Counted from the stretch's first letter, positions 24,474 through 33,708 are shown. The stretch is DNA of 39,369 nt from Aquirhabdus sp. (GCA_030151145.1 JASLEL010000374.1:1-39369), one strand, 5' to 3'. Notes: generated from the sequence alone by a model not told the origin. Made by a program: numbers and translations.

Positions 24474-25493
24474 TTATTTGGCACCATTGGCTGCCACGAT
24501 CTGGTCAAAGACACCGCCATCGGCAAAGTGGACTTTCTGTGCCTGAGCCCAGCCGCCAAATTGCTGATTGATGGTAAACAGCTTGACCGGGGCAAAGGTG
24601 CTGGCATAGTGCGCAGCGACGGCTTTGTCACGTGGACGGTAAAAGTTCTTGGCGGCGATTTCCTGACCGACCGGGGTGTACAGGTAGTTCAGATAAGCGG
24701 TCGCAAGGGCGCGAGTCCCGTGTTTGTCGACGTTCTTGTCCACGACAGCGACCGGTGGCTCAGCCAGAATCGACTTGCTCGGGGTGATGATCTGGAATTT
24801 ATCACCGGCCTCACGTACGGCGAGGTAGGCTTCGTTTTCCCAAGCGATCAGCACGTCACCCTGTCCACGCTCGACGAAGGTCGTGGTGGCACCGCGAGAG
24901 CCCGAATCCAGCACTTTGGTGTGTGCGTAGATCTGCTGCACGAAGTTGCGGGCGCTGGTCTCGCTACCGCCGGGCAGTTGCTTGGCCCAGCCCCATGCCG
25001 CCAGATAGTTCCAGCGTGCGCCGCCCGAGGTCTTCGGATTTGGCGTCACGATTTCAACACCGGGTTTGACCAGGTCCGCCCAGTCATGGATGTTCTTGGG
25101 ATTGCCTTTACGCACGAGGAAGACGATGGTCGAGGTATAAGGCGTCGAGTTGTCCGGCAGACGGGCTTGCCAGTTCTTGGGCAGCAGGTTGCCTTTATCG
25201 GCGATTTCGTCGATGTCATAGGCCAGCGCCAGAGTCACCACGTCGGCATCCAGACCGTCGATCACGGCACGCGCCTGCTTGCCGGAGCCGCCATGGGACT
25301 GCTTGATGGTGACGGTCTGATGGGTCTTGTCCTGCCAGTATTTGACAAAGGAGGCATTGAACGCATCGTACAGCTCACGGGTTGGATCGTAAGAGACGTT
25401 CAGAAGTTCATTGGGACCGGCAGCATGCGCGGCTGCGCCGACAGCCAGACTGACGGCCAGAAGGCCTAAACGAAACTGATGACGAATCGACAT
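24474..25493 (-). CDS. sbp: Periplasmic sulfate-binding protein
   Basis: 339 residues from the ATG at 25493; a TTG seven codons upstream is less likely. The signal peptide LGLLAVSLAVGAAAHA is followed by the mature start AGPNELLNVSYDPTRELYDA. Family signatures are QSHGGSGKQARAVIDGLDAD (sulfate contacts) and VTPNPKTSGGARWNYLAAWG. It delivers sulfate or thiosulfate to CysTWA. CysP is an alternative name. It is the first gene of the cluster and is followed by a terminator before the rest. Confidence 0.95.
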   Translation of the reverse strand: MSIRHQFRLGLLAVSLAVGAAAHAAGPNELLNVSYDPTRELYDAFNASFVKYWQDKTHQTVTIKQSHGGSGKQARAVIDGLDADVVTLALAYDIDEIADKGNLLPKNWQARLPDNSTPYTSTIVFLVRKGNPKNIHDWADLVKPGVEIVTPNPKTSGGARWNYLAAWGWAKQLPGGSETSARNFVQQIYAHTKVLDSGSRGATTTFVERGQGDVLIAWENEAYLAVREAGDKFQIITPSKSILAEPPVAVVDKNVDKHGTRALATAYLNYLYTPVGQEIAAKNFYRPRDKAVAAHYASTFAPVKLFTINQQFGGWAQAQKVHFADGGVFDQIVAANGAK

Positions 25494-25895
25494 GGTGGTA
25501 ACCCCCTCATTCAAGAAAAAGACAACTAAAATTCACAATGTCTGCGTATGGTAGAGCGTTGTTATATGCAAACAAACGATTTAAAAATTGATTACTTATA
25601 CGTAAAAAAGATATATGCATTCACGCTAAAGGGCCAAAGCCGATGGCTGGCATAAAATAAATTCCGCCAAGTAAAGCGCCTGACTTATAATGCGCGGTTA
25701 ATCAAGCGGCGATCGGGTCGTGTCTGGCAGGGTGGTTGTATCGCGGTCGCTGATGGCTGTGTTGATGCCCTGTCGTCATGTCCCTGCCCTGATGTTCTCC
25801 ATGTCTGGATCACGATTGTGGAGACGAGCCGCTTGTTGCTGAGTTTGCTTTTTTTTAAGCCCGCTTTATTTGAGTCTGCTTTTTTTGAGAATGCT
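25494..25895. other. Divergent intergenic region between sbp and rlmD
   Basis: About 400 bp. The sbp side is very AT-rich (25540-25625), as usual for CysB-activated promoters; a possible minus-strand -10, TATAAC, lies at 25561-25566. The rlmD side holds the promoter at 25662-25691 and a near-direct repeat, TGAG(T/C)..GCTTTTTTT, at 25840-25856 and 25871-25887. Confidence 0.5.
25662..25691 (+). promoter_or_regulatory. Candidate rlmD promoter
   Basis: A perfect -10 TATAAT at 25686-25691 with a weak -35 TTCCGC at an 18-base spacing. The leader to rlmD would be about 200 bases. Confidence 0.45.
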
Positions 25896-27296
25896 ATGAG
25901 ACGTACCCAGCGCGACCGCCTGCGCGCACAACCTGACCTGACGTTTAACGTCGAAAGCCTGTCCCATGAAGGTCGGGGAATCAGCCACTATGGCGCTGCC
26001 CCGACGGATCGTCAGGAAGGCCATCCGGCGGATAAGCTGGGTAAGAAAGTCTTTATCTCCTTCGCCCTGCCGGGTGAGACGGTGACGGCCAAAGTCTATT
26101 ACGGGCACAAGAAATACGAAGAAGCCGACGCGCTGACCATCGAAAATCCTTCCCCGGACCGTGTCACGCCGATTTGTCCGCATTTTGAGCTGTGCGGCGG
26201 CTGCAGCCTGCAGCACTGGTCGCCGGATGCGCAAGTTGCCTTTAAACAAAGCGTGCTGCGCGATCATTTCCAACACTTTGGCGGGCTTGAACCCAAGACT
26301 TGGCTGCCGCCGCTGCGTTCGACGCAGAGCGACTACCGACGTAAGGCGCGCCTTGGTGTGCGCTATGTGATCAAGAAAGAAGCCATGCTGGTGGGCTTTC
26401 GTGAGCGCAAGAGCAACTTTCTCGCGGAGCTGTCGACCTGCCGCGTACTGGATGCGCAAATCGGTGAACGGATTGAGGATTTAAAGACGGTCCTCGGCGG
26501 TCTTGCCGGACGTGAGAGTATTGCCCAACTGGAAATGGCAGTGGGCGATGCGCATGAAGATGGCAGCGTGGCGATGATCGTGCGTCATCTCAAGCCGCTG
26601 ATTGAGAGCGACGTGGCGACGCTTTTGAGCTTTGCCCGTGGACTTGGCTGGCAGTTGTACCTGCAGCCCGGTGGCTATGAGACGGTGCATCGCATCGATA
26701 AGCCCGATGGCGCAATGCGGCTGCATTATGAGCTGCCGGATTTTGGTGTGAAATTTGCATTTTCGCCCCTTGATTTTACGCAGGTCAATCGCGATATCAA
26801 TCGCCAGATGGTGACCTTGGCGTGCGATTTGCTTGATCTTAAGGCTGGTGAGCGGGTACTGGATCTGTTTTGCGGCTTGGGCAACTTCTCGTTGCCACTG
26901 GCGAAGCGGGTTGGACCGACTGGTCAGGTGATTGCGGTCGAGGGCAGTGCCGAGATGGTCGAGCGCGGTGGTGAAAATGCCGCATCGAATGGCCTCGCCA
27001 ATGTGCAGTTTTATGCACAGGATCTGACCAAAGATTTTTCGCACCAGCCATGGGCATCGAGCGGTTTTGATGCGCTGTTGATTGATCCGCCGCGTACCGG
27101 GGCTGAAGAGGTGATGCATTATTTGCCCCGCTTTAAGGCGTCGCGAATTGTTTATGTCTCGTGTAATCCGGCCACGCTGGCACGCGATGCGGGTATACTG
27201 ATTGCTGCCGGATATGAGATGCGCTCGGCAGGTGTGATGGATATGTTTACCCATACCAGTCACGTCGAGTCGATTGCGCTGTTTGTCAAAGTGTAA
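25896..27296 (+). CDS. rlmD: 23S rRNA (uracil-1939-C5)-methyltransferase
   Basis: 466 residues; methylates U1939 of 23S rRNA using SAM. The ATG at 25896 gives the family start MRRTQRDRL; an upstream GTG would add a hydrophobic run with no family match. N-terminal TRAM domain (FNVESLSHEGRGISHYG), then the 4Fe-4S ligands CPHFELCGGC near residues 94-103 with a further Cys in STCRVLD near 181. The SAM motif is VLDLFCGLGNFSLPLA (near 321), DPPRTGAEE follows, and the catalytic Cys lies in VYVSCNPATLARD (near 421). It is about 30 residues longer than E. coli RlmD. It is followed by relA, as often seen in gammaproteobacteria. Confidence 0.94.
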   Translation: MRRTQRDRLRAQPDLTFNVESLSHEGRGISHYGAAPTDRQEGHPADKLGKKVFISFALPGETVTAKVYYGHKKYEEADALTIENPSPDRVTPICPHFELCGGCSLQHWSPDAQVAFKQSVLRDHFQHFGGLEPKTWLPPLRSTQSDYRRKARLGVRYVIKKEAMLVGFRERKSNFLAELSTCRVLDAQIGERIEDLKTVLGGLAGRESIAQLEMAVGDAHEDGSVAMIVRHLKPLIESDVATLLSFARGLGWQLYLQPGGYETVHRIDKPDGAMRLHYELPDFGVKFAFSPLDFTQVNRDINRQMVTLACDLLDLKAGERVLDLFCGLGNFSLPLAKRVGPTGQVIAVEGSAEMVERGGENAASNGLANVQFYAQDLTKDFSHQPWASSGFDALLIDPPRTGAEEVMHYLPRFKASRIVYVSCNPATLARDAGILIAAGYEMRSAGVMDMFTHTSHVESIALFVKV

Positions 27297-27497
27297 TGTC
27301 AACTGGTAGATATTACATATCTATGTAGCTGAAAATGTAAATAAAATTCAGCTGCATCATGATATGATCCTGCCCGTCTGATGGATATGTGATGCACCCG
27401 TCCAAGGGAAGTTGGGGGGCGTGTGTTCAGGCCTGTGATCTTGGGCTTGAGGTTGGCGTAGGCCAGTGTGAGTCGCACGCGTTGGCAAGGGGTTGAG
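27297..27497 (+). promoter_or_regulatory. relA upstream region with hairpin
   Basis: An 11-bp stem with one T-G pair (ATGTAGCTGAA at 27323-27333 with TTCAGCTGCAT at 27347-27357) lies 26 bases after the rlmD stop, without a T-tract. A possible -10 TATGAT lies at 27363-27368 but lacks a good -35. relA may be transcribed from here or read through from rlmD. Confidence 0.35.
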
Positions 27498-29867
27498 ATG
27501 GTCAAAATACGCGAAGATTTGCCACGAAGAATGGATGACGCTGCACTGGTCGCTGGTGCGGTGCATCAGATCCATGAAGATGCCGATGTCGATCTGGATA
27601 GCTGGCTGGATCGACTGTCCAGACAGCTCTCACCAGAGTCCGTTGCCCAGATGCGCAAGGCCTGCGAGTTGCTTGCCGAGCGCTCAACCATCGCGGACCC
27701 CACCCGTTTTGAACAACGCTCCAATGCCTATCAGGCCGGTGTCGGGATGGCTGACATCCTCTTGCACCTGCGCGTCGACGACGAGACGCTGGTCGCGGCA
27801 GTGCTGTTCCGGGGTGTGCGTCAGAAGCTGCTGTCGATTGAAGAGGTTGGCAAATACTTTGGCCCGGACATTCAGGCCCTGATCAAAAGCGCCCTCGATA
27901 TGGGTCGTCTCTCCGAGCTGATCGAGCAGAACCGCCGTCTCGAAGATCATTTTGAAAACAACCAGCGTGAGCACCTGTCAGGCATCTACAAGATGCTGAT
28001 TTCGGTGACCGAAGACGTGCGCGTGGTCTTGATCAAGCTGGCTGAGCGGACCTTTGCTGTACGCGAACTGTCGCATGCCTCGCGTGAGCGTCAGGAGCGT
28101 GTGGCCCGCGAAATTCTCACCATCTATTCGCCGCTGGCGCACCGCCTCGGGATCGCCCAGCTCAAGTGGGAGCTGGAAGATCTGGCGTTCCGCTATCTGT
28201 CGCCTGAGCGCTACAAAGAAATCGCCACGCTCTTGAGCGAAAAACGTCTGGAGCGTGAGCAATACATACAGGCCATGACGCAGAAGCTGCGCGACGCCCT
28301 GCATATGCAAGGCATCAAGGCCGAAGTCACGGGTCGCGTCAAGCATATCTACTCCATCTATCGCAAGATGAAGAGCAAGCAGCTCAGCTTTGATCAGCTG
28401 TATGACATCCGCGCCCTGCGCGTGCTGGTGGATAATATCCCGGACTGCTACCACGCCTTGGGTGTGGCGCACCAGATGTGGCGGCATATCCCGGATCAGT
28501 TCGACGACTACATCACCAATCCCAAAGCCAATGGCTACCGGTCGCTGCATACTGCGGTGCTGGCTGAAAACAAGTCGCTAGAGGTGCAGATCCGCACACA
28601 GGAAATGCACAGCGAAGCTGAACTGGGCGTGTGTGCGCACTTCAATTACAAAGAAGGCACCCATAAAGAAGGCGGAAAGTCTAACCGCGATGTGAACTTC
28701 AATCACAAGCTGCACTCTCTGCGCAGCGTGCTGGAACATTATCAGGACAACAAAAGCCGGGGCCTGCGCGTCGGTAAAGCCGATAAGGCCTCGGATCTGG
28801 AGGGCATGGACGAAGACGAAATCGTTCCGCTCAACGACTGGGGCGAGTTTGAGAAGATCTATGTCTTCAGCCGCGATGGAGACATCAAAGAGCTACCCAA
28901 AGACGCGACCGTACTCGACTTCGCTTACCATGTGCATACACAGGTCGGTAACCATTGCTACGCTGCGCGCGTCAATCAGCGCTTCGTGCCCCTGACCTAC
29001 AAGCTGAAAACCGGCGAACAGGTCGAGATCCTAACCAAGAAAGACCGCGATCCAAGCCGCGACTGGCTGGTCAGCTCGCTGGGCTACCTGAAGACCACCC
29101 ATGCGCGGGATAAACTGCGCTACTGGTTCCGCCAGCAGGACCGCAGCAAGAACCTCGAGATCGGTCGCGAGACGCTGGCTAAAGAGCTGTCGCGTCTGGC
29201 GATCCATCCCAAGAGCATTGATCTTGCTGACTATGCCAAGACCTTTAATGTCAAAAGCGGTGATGACATCCTGATCGGGCTGGTGACCGGCGATATCGGC
29301 TTGCATCAGCTGATGAACCAGATCAACAAGCAGATGCAGCCGGACGATGAACTGCCTGAGCTGGTACTCAAGCCCGCCATCAATCCGCGTGCCAGCCGCA
29401 CGCTGTCGCAGCATGGCATCCTGATCGATGGTCTGGATAATGTCGAGCTGCATCTGGCACAGTGCTGTCAGCCGGTGCATGGTGAGGCCATCGCAGGCTA
29501 TATCACCCAGCATCGTGGCGTCAGTATCCATAATTTGCACTGCCCCGAATATGCCCGTCTGATTCAGCAGGACCCCGGACGTGCAGTCGAAGCTGGCTGG
29601 GAAATGCAGCCGACTCAGGGCCAGATCGTGCAGATCGCGATTGAAGCCTATGACCGTCGTGGGTTGCTTAAGGATCTGACCTCGGTCATCTTCTCCGACC
29701 AGATCAATATCCAGCAGGTGAATACCATCACCGAGAGCAATGGCATGGCCAATATGAAATTCCAGATTGAGGTCAAGGGGCTGGCGCAGCTGTCGCGGCT
29801 CTTGGCACGTCTTGAGCAGCAGCCGGGTATCATGAGTGCGCGCCGTCTCGTGGTCGGGATGAAATGA
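27498..29867 (+). CDS. relA: GTP pyrophosphokinase RelA
   Basis: Ribosome-dependent (p)ppGpp synthetase of the stringent response; 789 residues (E. coli 744). AAGGGG lies about 8 bases upstream of the ATG at 27498. Order: inactive HD-like domain, where the hydrolase HD pair is replaced (AAVLFRGVRQKLLS), synthetase domain near 270-370 (GRVKHIYSIYRKMKSKQ; DIRALRVLV; QFDDYITNPKANGYRSLHT), TGS domain near 450-513 (KIYVFSRDGDIKELP), the conserved Cys/His stretch QCCQPVHGEAIAGYI near 652 and a C-terminal ACT domain. The FDD in the acidic substrate motif marks a monofunctional RelA rather than SpoT. It follows rlmD on the same strand. Confidence 0.96.
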   Translation: MVKIREDLPRRMDDAALVAGAVHQIHEDADVDLDSWLDRLSRQLSPESVAQMRKACELLAERSTIADPTRFEQRSNAYQAGVGMADILLHLRVDDETLVAAVLFRGVRQKLLSIEEVGKYFGPDIQALIKSALDMGRLSELIEQNRRLEDHFENNQREHLSGIYKMLISVTEDVRVVLIKLAERTFAVRELSHASRERQERVAREILTIYSPLAHRLGIAQLKWELEDLAFRYLSPERYKEIATLLSEKRLEREQYIQAMTQKLRDALHMQGIKAEVTGRVKHIYSIYRKMKSKQLSFDQLYDIRALRVLVDNIPDCYHALGVAHQMWRHIPDQFDDYITNPKANGYRSLHTAVLAENKSLEVQIRTQEMHSEAELGVCAHFNYKEGTHKEGGKSNRDVNFNHKLHSLRSVLEHYQDNKSRGLRVGKADKASDLEGMDEDEIVPLNDWGEFEKIYVFSRDGDIKELPKDATVLDFAYHVHTQVGNHCYAARVNQRFVPLTYKLKTGEQVEILTKKDRDPSRDWLVSSLGYLKTTHARDKLRYWFRQQDRSKNLEIGRETLAKELSRLAIHPKSIDLADYAKTFNVKSGDDILIGLVTGDIGLHQLMNQINKQMQPDDELPELVLKPAINPRASRTLSQHGILIDGLDNVELHLAQCCQPVHGEAIAGYITQHRGVSIHNLHCPEYARLIQQDPGRAVEAGWEMQPTQGQIVQIAIEAYDRRGLLKDLTSVIFSDQINIQQVNTITESNGMANMKFQIEVKGLAQLSRLLARLEQQPGIMSARRLVVGMK

Positions 29868-29926
29868 GCCTGCGGGCGCTGTTTTGTTGAGTCCGAGATG
29901 GACCAGATGGTTTTATCTGAAAAAGG

Positions 29927-29955
29927 TTGCCGAGAACGTCGGCATCCGCTAAGGT
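29927..29955 (+). promoter_or_regulatory. Candidate promoter of the HxlR gene
   Basis: TTGCCG, 17-base spacer, TAAGGT, about 50 bases before the HxlR start. A small dyad (GCCGA/TCGGC) overlaps the -35 and could bind the regulator itself. Confidence 0.4.
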
Positions 29956-30003
29956 AGTTAAAATTTAGGCAGTATTCAGCTGCCGCAGATGAGTTGAATT
30001 GCA

Positions 30004-30531
30004 ATGAAATGGCAGGATGTCGGGGAGCTTCCCTGTTCGGTGGCGCGCAGTCTTTCGGTCGTCGGTGATCGCTGGACTGGGCTGATCTTGCGTAATGCAT
30101 TTCTATCGGTGCGTCGCTTTGAGGATTTTCAGTCGATCCTCGGGATTCCACGCCACATCCTCTCGGTCCGCCTCAAAAAACTGGTCGAAGCCGAAGTCTT
30201 AAAAAAAGTGCCCTATCAGGAAGCGCCGGTGCGCTATGAGTATCGCCTGACCAATAAAGGCCGCGATCTGTATCCGGTGATTCTGGCGCTGGCGGCATGG
30301 GGCGACAAGTGGCTGGATGGTGGTCTGGGCAAGCCCCTGATCTATGTGCACAAGACCTGCGGCAATGCCTTTACCCCGATTACGATCTGTTCGGAATGCC
30401 GAGAGCCGATCAATCCGCGTGAGGTTGAAGCGCATGCGGGCCCAGGTCTGCAGGCGCACTATGATCTACAGCAGGACCTGCAGGCAGTGCAGGATCTTCC
30501 TGTCGCGCCGCAGTTGGATGAGGCTGGATAA
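30004..30531 (+). CDS. HxlR-family transcriptional regulator
   Basis: 175 residues. N-terminal winged helix domain with the HxlR hallmarks: a Cys near the start (LPCSVARSLSVVGDRWTGLI), RFEDFQSILGIPRHILSVRL for the recognition helix and RYEYRLTNKGRDLYPVILAL for the wing and dimer helix. The C-terminal 50 residues add KTCG and then CSEC, a possible small zinc ribbon or thiol switch. HxlR proteins often sense aldehydes, oxidants or thiol stress through a Cys. It lies before the thioesterase and is closed by a terminator. Confidence 0.92.
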   Translation: MKWQDVGELPCSVARSLSVVGDRWTGLILRNAFLSVRRFEDFQSILGIPRHILSVRLKKLVEAEVLKKVPYQEAPVRYEYRLTNKGRDLYPVILALAAWGDKWLDGGLGKPLIYVHKTCGNAFTPITICSECREPINPREVEAHAGPGLQAHYDLQQDLQAVQDLPVAPQLDEAG

Positions 30532-30584
30532 AAGGGCTGGCGTAGTATCTCGATGCAGGCCGGCAGAAGCGGGTTTTGCAGTAG

Positions 30585-30618
30585 AAATGGAACAGGGTGA
30601 CTCGCGGTTCCATTTTTT
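30585..30618 (+). terminator. Intrinsic terminator of the HxlR gene
   Basis: AAATGGAAC, 13-base loop, GTTCCATTT, then a T-run. The stem is perfect over 9 bp and lies 54 bases past the HxlR stop. Confidence 0.88.
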
Positions 30619-30622
30619 AAAC

Positions 30623-30652
30623 TTGTATTAGTTCAAAAATAGAACTTATAAT
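30623..30652 (+). promoter_or_regulatory. Thioesterase promoter with operator-like dyad in the spacer
   Basis: TTGTAT, 18-base spacer, perfect -10 TATAAT. Inside the spacer AGTTC and GAACT form a dyad with a 7-base gap (30630-30646), well placed for a repressor to block polymerase. The HxlR regulator just upstream is the natural candidate, but this is inference. Confidence 0.6.
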
Positions 30653-30727
30653 CGGTCACATGATATTTGACTGCGTGTCAGGGGCTGCTGGACCTGACGC
30701 GCTACCTTGAGATTGCTGGAGCGGGAC

Positions 30728-31159
30728 ATGAATTTGAAAGAGATGACGGGTTTACAACTGATGCAGGCCGTGGCACAGGGTTTGCTCCCCAAGCCTAATA
30801 TCGCCAAGACCATGCCGATGGAGCTGGATGTGATCGAAGATGGCCGTGTCGTCTTTATCGCGACGGCGAATAGTTCGCATACGAATCCTTTGGGTGGCGT
30901 ACATGGCGGCTTTGCGGCGACAGTACTGGACTCGGTGACGGGCTGCGCGTCACATACCAAGCTGGCAGCAGGTGAGGGCTATGGCACCATTGAGCTGAAC
31001 GTGAAGATGTGCCGTCCGCTTCCGTTTGATCAAGCCCTCCGCGCCGAAGGCCGTGTGATCAATGTCAGCCGCAATCTGATCATCAGTGAGGGCGACATCC
31101 GTGATGACGCAGGCAATCTGTATGCCTTTGCCACCGCGACCTGCATGATTATTCGATAA
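30728..31159 (+). CDS. PaaI-type hotdog thioesterase
   Basis: 143 residues from the ATG at 30728, with GGAG 7 bases upstream; a TTG at 30707 is less likely. The hotdog-fold signature is NPLGGVHGGFAATVLDSVTG, with the HGG motif and Asp on the central helix, as in PaaI/YdiI-like acyl-CoA thioesterases. GTIELNVKMCRPLP is the following conserved strand. Substrate acyl-CoA is unknown. It lies after the HxlR gene with its own promoter. Confidence 0.9.
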   Translation: MNLKEMTGLQLMQAVAQGLLPKPNIAKTMPMELDVIEDGRVVFIATANSSHTNPLGGVHGGFAATVLDSVTGCASHTKLAAGEGYGTIELNVKMCRPLPFDQALRAEGRVINVSRNLIISEGDIRDDAGNLYAFATATCMIIR

Positions 31160-31181
31160 GCGCGATGCGTTAAAAGCCATT

Positions 31182-31211
31182 CGAATAGCACTTATTGATG
31201 AGTGTTATTCG
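31182..31211 (+). terminator. Hairpin after the thioesterase
   Basis: CGAATAGCACT pairs with AGTGTTATTCG (one G-T pair) around an 8-base loop, 22 bases past the stop, with no T-tract. The 11-mer TTATTCGATAA occurs at 31149-31159 and again at 31205-31215. Confidence 0.4.
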
Positions 31212-31363
31212 ATAAACGTGCCGCGTGATTCACCCAGACGATATATCGCGGTATGGTTTGCCCCCTGAGCCTGATTCGTCATGCAACGGATAGGGTTCTT
31301 GTGTAAGATGACCACACAAAAACAGACAGTGCAGCGCCCGATTGACGCTCTGAGGATGATGCG

Positions 31364-33691
31364 ATGACCCCGGCTACAGACAAGCAACTGAAGAAAAGCA
31401 CAGAGACGAAACATACAGTCACAGAAAAAACCGCCTGTATCCTGTGTTCGCGCAATTGCGGCCTGGCCGTTGAGATTGCCGATGGGCAGTTCACGCGTAT
31501 CAGTGGTGATGACGATCATCCGGTGTCCAAAGGCTATTTCTGCCAGAAGGCGGCGCGTCTGGAGCACTACCAGCAGCTCGGCGACCGTCTGCGCCATCCG
31601 CTCAAGCGCATGCCCGATGGCAGCTTCGTACAGGTCAGCTGGGATGAGGCGCTGACCGACATTGCCCAGCGTTTGCTGGCGATTCGCAAGAAACACGGTG
31701 GCAGTGCCTTTGCCTTCGTCGGTGGTGGCGGGCAGGGCAATCACTTGGGTGCCGCCTACAGTCGTCAGATATTGGCGGCGATGCGCAGTCGCTATGCTTA
31801 CAATGCCTTAGGTCAGGAGAAGACTGGCGATTTCTGGCTCAATGGTCGCCTGTTTGGTCGTCAGGACTGTCACACTACCGAAGACGTCGAGCATGCTGAC
31901 TATGTGCTCTTTATTGGCACCAATCCTTTTCAGGCGCACGGTATCCCCAATGCGCGTGACACCCTGCGTGAGCTGAAAAAAGACCCGCTGCGCACCATGG
32001 TGGTGATCGATCCGCGCGTATCCGAGACCGCCAAGCAAGCCGACATTCATCTGCAGGTCAAGCCCGGCACAGATGCCTATCTCATGAGCGTGATGTTGGC
32101 GGTGATCGTACGCGAAGGTCTGCATGACCGCGCGTTCCTTGCCAAGCATTGCCGGGGCTTTGAGGCGGTCGAAGAGGCGCTGCTACAGATCCCGATCGAA
32201 GAGTACGCACGTCGCTGCGATGTACCGCTGGCCGACATCAAATACGTGGCGCGTGGCTTTGCCAAGGCCGAACGCGCCTGCGTACGCATCGACCTCGGTA
32301 TCCAGCATACGCTGCATACGACCTTAAATGGGTACCTTGAAAAACTGCTCTATCTGATCACGGGTAACTTCGGCAAGCGCGGCGGTAATAATCTGCATAG
32401 CATGTTTCTGCCGGTACTCGGTCATACCGATGAGCGCAAGGCGAAATACAAGCGCACCGCCTACCATGGCATGTACCCGATCGCAGGCATCTATCCACCC
32501 AACATCCTGCCGGATGAGATTCTGCTGGCGAAAGAACACCGCATCCGTGCGGTCTTCGTCGATAGTGCCAATCCGGTGGTGACCTATGCCGATACGGCGG
32601 CCTATGTCAAAGCCTTCCAGAGCTTGCAACTGCTGGTCGTGGTCGATGTCGCCATGACCGAGACGGCGCGTCTGGCGCACTATGTGCTGCCTGCGGCGTC
32701 GCAGTTCGAGAAATGGGAAGCGACGGGATTTAATCTTGAATTCCCCGAGAATGCCTTCCACCTGCGTCATCCGCTGTTTCATCCGCTGGATGAGAGCCTG
32801 CCGGAGCCGGAGATCTATACGCGCATTCTGGAGCTGATGGGCGAGATACCGAGCGACTTTCCGCGTCTGTCGCGGATTGCGCGCCATGAGCCTAAAGCCT
32901 CAGGGCATCTGGCCTATATGGGCGCGGTCGGTGTTTATCTCGCCGGTCACAAGCGCATGATTCCTTTTGCGGCCTCTATCGTCTATCGCACGCTGGGTCC
33001 TGTGATGCCGCAGCGTGGTGCCGCCGCTGCGCCATTGCTTGCCCTGTCGATCCAGTATGCGCAGAAGCACTACGATGCGGTACGACGTGCCGGACATGCG
33101 GGCAATCGCCTGACGGTCGGTAGCAATCTCTTTGATGCCATCATGACGCGGCGTGAGGGGACGGTGATTAGTCACCATACCTTCGATGAGATGTGGTCGA
33201 TGATCGCCTATCCGGATCGACGTGTGCATCTCGAGATTCCGGAGATGCTGGCGGAGCTTGCGGCGTTGGCAACCGAAGTGCTGCCGGGCGCGGACTATCC
33301 GTTCATCCTCATGGCAGGCGAGCGTCGTAGCTATAATGCCAATCAGATCTACCGTGATCCGGCGTGGCGCAAGGTCGATCCGCATGGGGCGATGCGGATG
33401 CATTCCGAGGATGCCGCGCGCCTTGAGTTGGTCGACGGCAGTCGTGCCCGTTGCCGTTCGGCGGGTGGCGAGATTACGGTCGTGATCGAGGTGGATGACA
33501 GTGTGCGCCGTGGTATGGTCACGCTGCCGCATGGCTATGGCATGCGCTATCAGGGGGGCGAGCCGGTCGGCCCCGAGCTGAACCGTCTGACCTCAGGCAT
33601 ACACTGTGATCCGCTGTCACGCACGCCGTATCATAAGTATGTGCCGGTGCATATCGAGAAGCTGGACGCGTCTACGGATGCGGTGGCTTAA
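31364..33691 (+). CDS. Molybdopterin-dependent oxidoreductase (orphan catalytic subunit)
   Basis: 775 residues; DMSO-reductase superfamily. The N-terminal 4Fe-4S site is Cys25, Cys28, Cys32 and Cys60 (CILCSRNCGLAV, then GYFCQKA). Later conserved pieces are VSWDEALTDIAQRL, YVLFIGTNPFQAHGIPNA, VVIDPRVSETAKQADIHLQ and LLVVVDVAMTETARLAHYVL, followed by the C-terminal molybdopterin dinucleotide domain (NQIYRDPAWRK; VTLPHGYGM). There is no Tat signal, so it is cytosolic. No electron-transfer subunit, chaperone or cofactor gene lies beside it, so the partner and substrate are unknown. GAGG lies 10 bases upstream of the ATG. Confidence 0.88.
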   Translation: MTPATDKQLKKSTETKHTVTEKTACILCSRNCGLAVEIADGQFTRISGDDDHPVSKGYFCQKAARLEHYQQLGDRLRHPLKRMPDGSFVQVSWDEALTDIAQRLLAIRKKHGGSAFAFVGGGGQGNHLGAAYSRQILAAMRSRYAYNALGQEKTGDFWLNGRLFGRQDCHTTEDVEHADYVLFIGTNPFQAHGIPNARDTLRELKKDPLRTMVVIDPRVSETAKQADIHLQVKPGTDAYLMSVMLAVIVREGLHDRAFLAKHCRGFEAVEEALLQIPIEEYARRCDVPLADIKYVARGFAKAERACVRIDLGIQHTLHTTLNGYLEKLLYLITGNFGKRGGNNLHSMFLPVLGHTDERKAKYKRTAYHGMYPIAGIYPPNILPDEILLAKEHRIRAVFVDSANPVVTYADTAAYVKAFQSLQLLVVVDVAMTETARLAHYVLPAASQFEKWEATGFNLEFPENAFHLRHPLFHPLDESLPEPEIYTRILELMGEIPSDFPRLSRIARHEPKASGHLAYMGAVGVYLAGHKRMIPFAASIVYRTLGPVMPQRGAAAAPLLALSIQYAQKHYDAVRRAGHAGNRLTVGSNLFDAIMTRREGTVISHHTFDEMWSMIAYPDRRVHLEIPEMLAELAALATEVLPGADYPFILMAGERRSYNANQIYRDPAWRKVDPHGAMRMHSEDAARLELVDGSRARCRSAGGEITVVIEVDDSVRRGMVTLPHGYGMRYQGGEPVGPELNRLTSGIHCDPLSRTPYHKYVPVHIEKLDASTDAVA

Positions 33692-33708
33692 CGGAGACGT
33701 TCTAGGTT

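Noticed and set aside
24462..25469. Plus-strand frame of 335 residues antisense to sbp
   Set aside because: sbp on the other strand has a signal peptide and clear family motifs; this frame has none.
25818..25895. Upstream N-terminal extension of rlmD (a GTG start with a Phe/Leu-rich run)
   Set aside because: It has no family match, comes from a near-repeated T-rich tract, and the ATG at 25896 gives the usual RlmD N-terminus.
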